Shown: one piece after another, positions 55,161-61,400 of the stretch
Numbering within the stretch: the first letter of the stretch is position 1
Layout of the letters: each line of letters begins with the position of its first letter
Assembly: GCF_034427435.1 (NCBI RefSeq)
Contig: NZ_JAXQNP010000002.1
Location: 1,798,001-1,862,000 of the forward strand
Direction of reading: 5' to 3'
DNA length: 64,000 nt
From: Nitrospirillum sp034427435
GTDB lineage: Bacteria; Pseudomonadota; Alphaproteobacteria; Azospirillales; Azospirillaceae
Position numbers and translations under genes: made by a program
The notes under the pieces: generated by a model
What the model was told of the DNA's origin: nothing
What the model saw: the letters and a program-made list of their open reading frames with translations, nothing else
Database searches by the model: none

Positions 55161-55189
55161 TTGGAAAAGGTGGCGGAACGCGCTAGATA
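55161..55189 (+). promoter_or_regulatory. Candidate sigma-70 promoter of the EF-G gene
   Basis: TTGGAA (161-166) and TAGATA (184-189) are separated by 17 bp, acceptable -35/-10 boxes in the 368-bp gap upstream of the EF-G gene. The resulting transcript would have a leader of about 140 bases. Confidence 0.5.
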
Positions 55190-55208
55190 TCCGCCCGCCC
55201 GGGAGGTA

Positions 55209-55337
55209 ATGCGGCGTGCCGTCGGACCCCCCGGCTTTTTTCATGCGGGTCCTTGTCAGGGCCCGCGCTCGTTTTTGAACTTCCCCCGCGCCGGCTTCAT
55301 TCTTTTGCACCGGACGTTGGACGACGGAGCCCTCTAA
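55209..55337 (+). CDS. Candidate leader peptide of the EF-G gene
   Basis: A 42-codon frame starts at ATG 55209, with GGGAGG ending two bases upstream (tight spacing), and stops as TAA overlapping the EF-G start (TAATG). The peptide contains a Pro-Pro-Gly-Phe-Phe stretch early, a known ribosome-stalling type of sequence, coinciding with the T6 run. It could be chance, because GC-rich DNA has many open frames; the stop/start overlap and ribosome site are the support. Confidence 0.35.
   Translation: MRRAVGPPGFFHAGPCQGPRSFLNFPRAGFILLHRTLDDGAL
55245..55276 (+). terminator. Attenuator-like hairpin in the EF-G leader
   Basis: An 8-bp stem GCGGGTCC / GGGCCCGC (245-252, 259-266, one G-U pair) is followed five bases later by TTTTT (272-276), about 60 bases before the EF-G start. 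A second shorter GC stem with TTTTTT lies just upstream (218-241). Both are in the transcribed leader if the promoter at 55161-55189 is used. Confidence 0.45.
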
Positions 55338-57478
55338 TGCCCCGCAGCACACCGCTGGACGACATTCGCAACATCGGCATCATCGCCCACGTCGATGCCG
55401 GCAAGACGACGACCACTGAGCGCATCCTGTACTACACGGGTCGCAAGCACACGATCGTCGACATTCATGACACCAAGGACCTGAAGTCGTCGACCACGAC
55501 CGACTATCTGGAACAGGAACAGAAGCGCGGCATCACCATTCAGTCCGCTGCCGTGTCCTGCTTCTGGAAGGACAAGAAGATCAACCTGATCGACACCCCA
55601 GGCCACGTGGACTTCACCATCGAGGTGAACCGCTCCCTGCGCGTGCTCGACGGCGCCGTGGTGGTGTTCGACGGCGTGGCCGGTGTGGAGCCCCAGACCG
55701 AGACCAACTGGCGCCTGGCGGACAACTACAACGTTCCGCGTATGTGCTACATCAACAAGATGGACCGTTCGGGCGCCAGCTTCAGCCGCTGCGTGGACAT
55801 GATCCGCAAGCGCCTGGGCGCCACCCCGGCCGTCATCCAGCTGCCGCTGGGCTCGGAAGACAACTTCCAGGGCATGATCGACCTCGTCGAGATGAAGGCT
55901 TATGTCTGGTTCTCCGAGGAAAAGGACAGCCAGTGGGAAATCTGGGACATCACCGACGACCTGGCCGACAAGCTGAAGATCACCAACGCCTATGACCGTG
56001 AGCTGCTGAGCAAGGTCGCCGAGTACCGCGCCGAGCTGATCGACACCTGCCTGATGCAGGATGACGCGGCCATGGAGCAGTACCTGGAGTCCGGTGAAGA
56101 GCCGGCCCCCTCCGTGCTGAAGGAATGCCTGCGTCTCGGCACCCTGAAGGGCGACTTCACCCCCGTCCTGTGCGGTTCTTCGTACAAGAACAAGGGCGTG
56201 CAGCAGCTGCTGGACGCGGTCGTCGCCTTCCTGCCGTCGCCGACGGACGTCGAGGCCATCAAGACCGTGGACCCGGACGGCAACCCGAACGGCGAGCGCA
56301 AGTCGTCGGACGATGAGCCCTTCTCCGGCCTGGCCTTCAAGGTCATCAACGACAAGTACGGCTCGCTGACCTTCGTGCGCGTCTACTCGGGCGTCGTCGC
56401 CAAGGGCACTTCCCTGCTGAACACCACCCGCGGCAAGCGTGAGCGCATCGGCCGTATCGTGGAAATGTTCGCCAAGGAAGCGAACGACCTGGAAGAAGCC
56501 CGCGCGGGCGACATCGTGGCCTTCGTCTCGCTGGCCGAGACGGATACCGGTGACACCCTGTGCGACGCCACCGCCCCGGTGGTGCTGGAGCGCATGCGCT
56601 TCCCCGACCCCGTCATCAGCGTGTCGGTGGAGCCGAAGAACCGGGCCGACCAGGACAAGTTCGGCGCCGCCATCGGCAAGATGGTTCGCGCGGATCCGTC
56701 GCTGCGTCTGGAAACGGACCGCGACACCGGCCAGACCCTGCTGCGCGGCATGGGCGAGCTGCACCTGGAAGTGACGCTCGACCGTATGCGCACCGAGTTC
56801 GGCGTGGAAGGTGTGATGGGCCGTCCGCAGGTGGCCTATCGTGAGACGATCACCAAGACCATCGAATACACCTACACCCACAAGAAGCAGACCGGTGGTT
56901 CGGGCCAGTTCGCCGAAGTGAAGATCCGCTTCGAGCCGAAGGAACGCGGCGCCGGCTTCAGCTTCGTCGACAAGGTCGTCGGCGGCACCGTGCCGCGCGA
57001 ATACATCCCGTCGGTGGGCAAGGGCCTGGAAGTCCAGAAGGAAGACGGCGTCTTGGCCGGCTACCCGACCGTGGACTTCGAAGCCACCCTGATCGACGGT
57101 AAGTACCACGAAGTGGACTCGAACGCCCTGACGTTCGAAATCGCCGCCAAGGCCTGCTTCCGCGAAGGCATCCGGACCGCCGGTCCGATCCTGCTGGAGC
57201 CGGTGATGAAGGTCGAAGTGGTGGTTCCGGACGACTACCTGGGTGACGTGATCGGCGACATCAACCGTCGTCGCGGCACGGTGCTGGGCCAGCTGGAGCG
57301 TGGCCACAACATCGCTGTCGAATCCCATGTGCCGCTGTCCGAAATGTTCGGTTACATCGGTCAGCTGCGTGGCATGACCTCGGGCCGTGGCTCCTACACC
57401 ATGGAGTTCTCGCACTACGACCCGGTGCCGAAGAACGTGGCCGACGAAATCATCGCCAAGAGCGGCAAGGCCGCCTAA
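55337..57478 (+). CDS. fusA: Elongation factor G (EF-G), stand-alone copy
   Basis: A 713-residue protein; GGAG at 55326-55329 supports the ATG at 55337. G1 is AHVDAGKTTTTERILYYTG, followed by the G2 region EQEQKRGITIQSAAV, G3 IDTPGHVDF and G4 INKMDRSG. Domains II-V are complete through YGIG-type YIGQLRGMTSGRGSYTMEFSHYDPVPKNVAD. Against the usual EF-G, the switch I region has a short insertion (HDTKDLKSSTTTDYLEQE instead of HDG.ATMDWMEQE). It is not in an str operon, so it may be a paralogue. Codon use (many GGT/CGT) suggests high expression. Confidence 0.93.
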   Translation: MPRSTPLDDIRNIGIIAHVDAGKTTTTERILYYTGRKHTIVDIHDTKDLKSSTTTDYLEQEQKRGITIQSAAVSCFWKDKKINLIDTPGHVDFTIEVNRSLRVLDGAVVVFDGVAGVEPQTETNWRLADNYNVPRMCYINKMDRSGASFSRCVDMIRKRLGATPAVIQLPLGSEDNFQGMIDLVEMKAYVWFSEEKDSQWEIWDITDDLADKLKITNAYDRELLSKVAEYRAELIDTCLMQDDAAMEQYLESGEEPAPSVLKECLRLGTLKGDFTPVLCGSSYKNKGVQQLLDAVVAFLPSPTDVEAIKTVDPDGNPNGERKSSDDEPFSGLAFKVINDKYGSLTFVRVYSGVVAKGTSLLNTTRGKRERIGRIVEMFAKEANDLEEARAGDIVAFVSLAETDTGDTLCDATAPVVLERMRFPDPVISVSVEPKNRADQDKFGAAIGKMVRADPSLRLETDRDTGQTLLRGMGELHLEVTLDRMRTEFGVEGVMGRPQVAYRETITKTIEYTYTHKKQTGGSGQFAEVKIRFEPKERGAGFSFVDKVVGGTVPREYIPSVGKGLEVQKEDGVLAGYPTVDFEATLIDGKYHEVDSNALTFEIAAKACFREGIRTAGPILLEPVMKVEVVVPDDYLGDVIGDINRRRGTVLGQLERGHNIAVESHVPLSEMFGYIGQLRGMTSGRGSYTMEFSHYDPVPKNVADEIIAKSGKAA

Positions 57479-57509
57479 GCCTGATTTCAAAGGTACTTCA
57501 GTACAAGAG

Positions 57510-57545
57510 CGGCCGTCCCATCCGGGGCGGCCGTTTCTTTTTGGG
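57510..57545 (+). terminator. Rho-independent terminator of the EF-G gene
   Basis: Stem CGGCCGTCCC / GGGGCGGCCG (510-519, 524-533, nearly perfect) with an ATCC loop, followed by TTTCTTTTT. It lies 32 bp after the EF-G stop. Confidence 0.9.
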
Positions 57546-57678
57546 GGTGGGCGTGGTGCCAGAATATGGCTCAGCCGCACCGCCAGCTCGGCCGCCCAGC
57601 CTCATATCGGAATCGAAATAATACCGGTCGGCCCCGGATTCAGCGCCCGATACCTGGCCTGGCGATGATGGCGCTTTA

Positions 57679-57690
57679 GGGCTTGTTGAG
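57679..57690 (+). repeat. IS left terminal inverted repeat
   Basis: GGGCTTGTTGAG, preceded by the TA target duplication at 57677-57678. It is the exact complement of 58487-58498. Confidence 0.92.
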
Positions 57691-57732
57691 ATTTATCTTC
57701 CATCCGTTGCTTGGTCGTGATTCAAGCTTCGG

Positions 57733-58484
57733 ATGGAACGCTTTGTACTGACCGATGCCCAATGGGCGAAGATGGAACCGCATTGCCTTGGGAAGCCGAG
57801 TGATCCAGGGCGGAGCGGTAGCGACAATCGCCTTTTCATTGAGGCGGTGCTTTGGATAGCGCGGACGAGCAGCCCCTGGCGAGACCTTCCCGCCTCGTTC
57901 GGCAAGTGGAACACGATCTTCAAACGTTACCGTGACTGGGTCAAAGCTGATGTTTTCATTCGGCTTTTCGAGGCGTGCTCGGACGAGCCCGACATGGAAT
58001 ACGCCATGGTTGACGCCACCATCGTCAAAGTCCACCGGCATGGTCAGGGCGCAAAAGGGGGACTCAGAGCCAGGCCATAGGTCGCTCCAAGGGCGGCATG
58101 ACCACCAAGATCCTGGCTCTTACGGATGCGCTCGGAAACCTGGTGCGTTTCGTCCTCCTGCCAGGCCATCGGTTTGACACTGTTGGTGTCGCCCCTTTGA
58201 TCCAGGATTTGGAGTTCGGCGGATTGATCGGTGACAAAGCCTATGACTCTGCCACCATCATCGCCGATCTGGACGAGCGTGGCGCCAAGGTCGTCATCTC
58301 CCAGCATCCTCGCCGGGCAAGTCCACGCAAGATTGACGCCGAGATATATAAGTGGCGTCACCTCATCGAGAATTTCTTCTGCAAACTCAAAGAGTTCAAA
58401 CGCATCGCCATGCGCTGCGACAAAACAGATCAGAGCTTCTCAGCCATGATCTATCTCGTCGCAGCCGTCATTCACTCCAGATGA
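57733..58484 (+). CDS. IS5-family transposase made by programmed -1 frameshift
   Basis: The first frame (57733-58080) carries the N-terminal DUF4096-type domain (LTDAQWAKMEPHCLG) and the first catalytic Asp (AMVDATIVKVHRHGQG). The second frame continues as GTQSQAIGRSKGGMTTKILAL after a slip on AAAAGGGGG (58053-58061). It carries the second Asp (IGDKAYDSATI) and the Glu (IENFFCKLKEFKRIAMRCDKT), completing the DDE triad, and ends at 58484. The full product is about 250 residues. Confidence 0.9.
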
Positions 58485-58486
58485 TT

Positions 58487-58498
58487 CTCAACAAGCCC
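58487..58498 (-). repeat. IS right terminal inverted repeat
   Basis: CTCAACAAGCCC, followed by the TA target duplication at 58499-58500. The TA plus the first G of this end now form the stop codon TAG of the repeat-protein gene on the minus strand. Confidence 0.92.
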
Positions 58499-61400
58499 TA
58501 GCTTGAGGCGCTCAGGACGCTTGCCAGCCAGGCGTTCATCTGGTCGGTCGTGAAGGCGGCGGCCTGGGCGCTGGTGACGGCCAGGGCCAGAGGCCGCCCC
58601 ATGGTGGACAGTTGATCGGTGGTCAGCGCCTTGGCTTGGGCGGTGGTCAGCGCCGCCATCTGCGCCGTGGTGAATTCCCGAATGTCGTCGGTGGTCAGGG
58701 CGCTCACCTGGCTGGTGGTCAGGGCCTGCACTTGGCTGGACGACAGGCGCGCCACCTGGGCGCTGGTCAGCGCCGACAGGTTGTCGGTGGTCAGGCCCGC
58801 CAACTGGCTGGTGCTGAGCGCCGCCACCTGGTTGGTCCCCAGGCGCTGGACGGTATCGGTCGACAGGCCATCCAGCTGAGCCGTGCCCAGCGCTTGCACC
58901 TGCGCCGTGGTCAGGGCGCGCACGTCCACGGGAGGCAGGGCATTCAGCTGGTCGGAGGTGAGCGCCTGCACCTGGACGGTGGTCAACCTGGACACCTGGG
59001 CGCTGGTCAGGGTCGCCACGCTGTCGCTGTTCAACGCCGACAATTGCGCGGTGGTCAGGGCCGTTATCTGGGCGCTGCTCAGAATGCGCACGTCGGCGGT
59101 TGACAGGGCGTTCAACTGGGCCGTCGTCAGGGTTTGGATCTGGCTGGTGCTGAGGCCCGTGACTTGGGTCGTGGTCAAGGCACCCAGCTGATCGGTGGTC
59201 AGCGCGTTCAACTGGTCGCTGGTCAAGCCCACGAGCTGGCCGGTGGTGAAGGCCGCCAGGTTGGCCGTCCCCAGGTTGGCCAGCTGATCGGTGCCCAGGG
59301 CCCCGATTTGGGCCGATGTCAGGCTGCGGATGTCGGCGGTGGGCAGGGCCACCAGCTGATCGCTGGTCAGGGCCTGGATCTGAGCCGTACCCAGGGTGGA
59401 GACCTGGGCGCTGGTCAACGCCGCCACGCGGGCCGTGTCAAGCGCCGCCACCTGGGCGGTGGACAGGCTGGCCAACTGCGTCGTCGACAGGGCGCGGACG
59501 GCGGCCGTGGTGAGGGCGTTCAGCTGGTCGCTGCCCAACACCCCGACCTGATCGGTGGTGAGGCGCGCCACCTGGGCGGTGGTCAGGGCCGCCAGGCCAT
59601 CGCTGCCCAGCCCGGCCACCTGGGCGGTGCGCAGCGCCGTGATCTGCGCCGTGGTCAGCGCGCGAACGTCCACCGTGGTCAGGGCGTTCAACTGATCGGT
59701 GGACAGCGCCTGGACCTGGCTGGTGGTCAGGCGGGTGACCTGGGCACTGGTGAGGGCGGCGACGTTGGCGGTGCCGACGCTTGCCACCTGGTCCGTTGAC
59801 AGCGCCGTCACCTGGGCGCTGCTCAGGGCACGTACCGCCGTCGTCGTCAGCGCGTTCAGCTGGTCGCTGCCCAAGGCGCGCACCTGCGCGGTGCTGAGGC
59901 CCGCGGCCTGGTTCGTGGCCAGGGCACCCACGGCGTCGGTGGTGAGGGCGGCCACCTCATCGGTGCTGAACGTCGCCAGCTGGGCGGTGGACAGGGCGCG
60001 GATGTCGGCCGTCGAGAGCGCGTTCAGCTGACCACTGGTCAGCGCCTGGATTTGGGCGGTGCCCAGCTTAGACACCTGCAGCGTGCTGAGGCCCGGGATC
60101 TGGTCGGTGGTCAGGGCCGCCGCCTGGTTCGTCGTCAGGCCGGCCAACTGCGTGGTGGTCAGGGCGGCCACAGCGTCGGTGATCAGGGCGGCCACTTGGG
60201 CCGTGCTCAGCGCCCCCAACTGGGCGGAGGTGAATTCCCGGATATCAGCCGTGGTCAGGCTGTTCAACTGGTCGGTGGTTAGCGCCCTCAACTGGTCGCT
60301 GGACAGCTTCGAAACCTGGATGCTGCTCAGGGCCGATAGGTTGTCGGAGCCCAGCGTGGACAGTTGCGCGGTGGTCAGCGCCGCCACCTGCGCCGTGGTC
60401 AGCGCCCGAACGTCGACCGTCGACAGGGCGTTAAGCTGATCGCTGCCCAGCGCCTGGACTTGGTCGGTGCCCAGGCGGGCCACCTGGGCGCTGCTGAGCG
60501 CCCCGATGCTGTCGCTGCCCAGGCTGGAAAGCTGACTGGTGCTAAGCGCCTGCAACTGAGCGCTGGTCAGCGCCCGGATGTCCAGCGTGGTCAGGGCGTT
60601 CAACTGGTCGGTGCCCAGGACGCGAATCTGGTCGGTCGACAGCCTGGCGACCTGGCTGCTGCTCAGCGCCGCCACCGTGTCCGTACCCAGGCTGGCGACC
60701 TGGCTGGTGCCCAGCGCCAGCAACTGCGCCGACGTCAGGGCGCGCACGTCCGCGCTGTTCAGCGTGTTCAGCTGATCGGTGGTCAATGCCCGGGCCTGGT
60801 CGGTGCTGAGCTTGGACACCTGCAGCGTGCTGAGGGCTGACGTCTGGTCGGTGGTCAGGGTCGAAATCTGCGCCGTGGTCAGGCCGGCGATCTGCACGCT
60901 GGTGAGGGCCGCGACGTTGTCGGTGCTGAGGGCGGACAATCGGTCGGTGGTTAGCGCCGATAGCTGGGCGGAGGTGAACTCCCGCATATCCGCGGTGGTC
61001 AGGCCGTTCAGCTGGTCACTGGTCAGCGACACCACCTGGTCGGTGGACAGCTTGTTGATCTGGGCGCTGGTCAGGGCGGACAGGGTGGCGGCCGTCAGCG
61101 CCGACAACTGGTCGGTGCTCAGCGTCGCCACCTGGGCGGAGGTCAGGGCCCGCACGTCGACCGAGCCCAGCGCGTTCAACTGGTCGCTGCCCAGGGCCGC
61201 GACCTGCGCGGTGGTGAGCTTGGTGATCTGCACACTGGACAGGGCGGCGACGGTGTCACTGCTGAGGGTGGCCACCTGGGCGGTGGTCAGCGCCGCCAGT
61301 TGGGTGCTGGACAGGGCGCGGACGTCGGCCGTGGACAGCGCGCCCAACTGGTCGCTGTTGAGCGCCTGGATCTGGGTGGTGCTGAGCTTGGACACCTGCA

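Larger units (their letters stand above)
57679..58498 (+). mobile_element. IS5-family insertion sequence (IS427-like), 820 bp
   Basis: The ends are perfect 12-bp inverted repeats, GGGCTTGTTGAG (57679-57690) and CTCAACAAGCCC (58487-58498), with partial matching further inward. A TA target duplication flanks both (57677-57678 and 58499-58500). It carries one transposase in two frames. Size, TA target and slippery site fit the IS427 subgroup. Both transposase parts look undamaged, so the element may be recent and active. Confidence 0.92.

Noticed and set aside
55334..57580. A 748-codon open frame antisense to EF-G, and similar long antisense frames opposite FliF, the TonB receptor, the TPR protein and rluC
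   Set aside because: They lie opposite clearly conserved genes, have no family resemblance or ribosome sites, and long shadow frames are expected at this G+C content.
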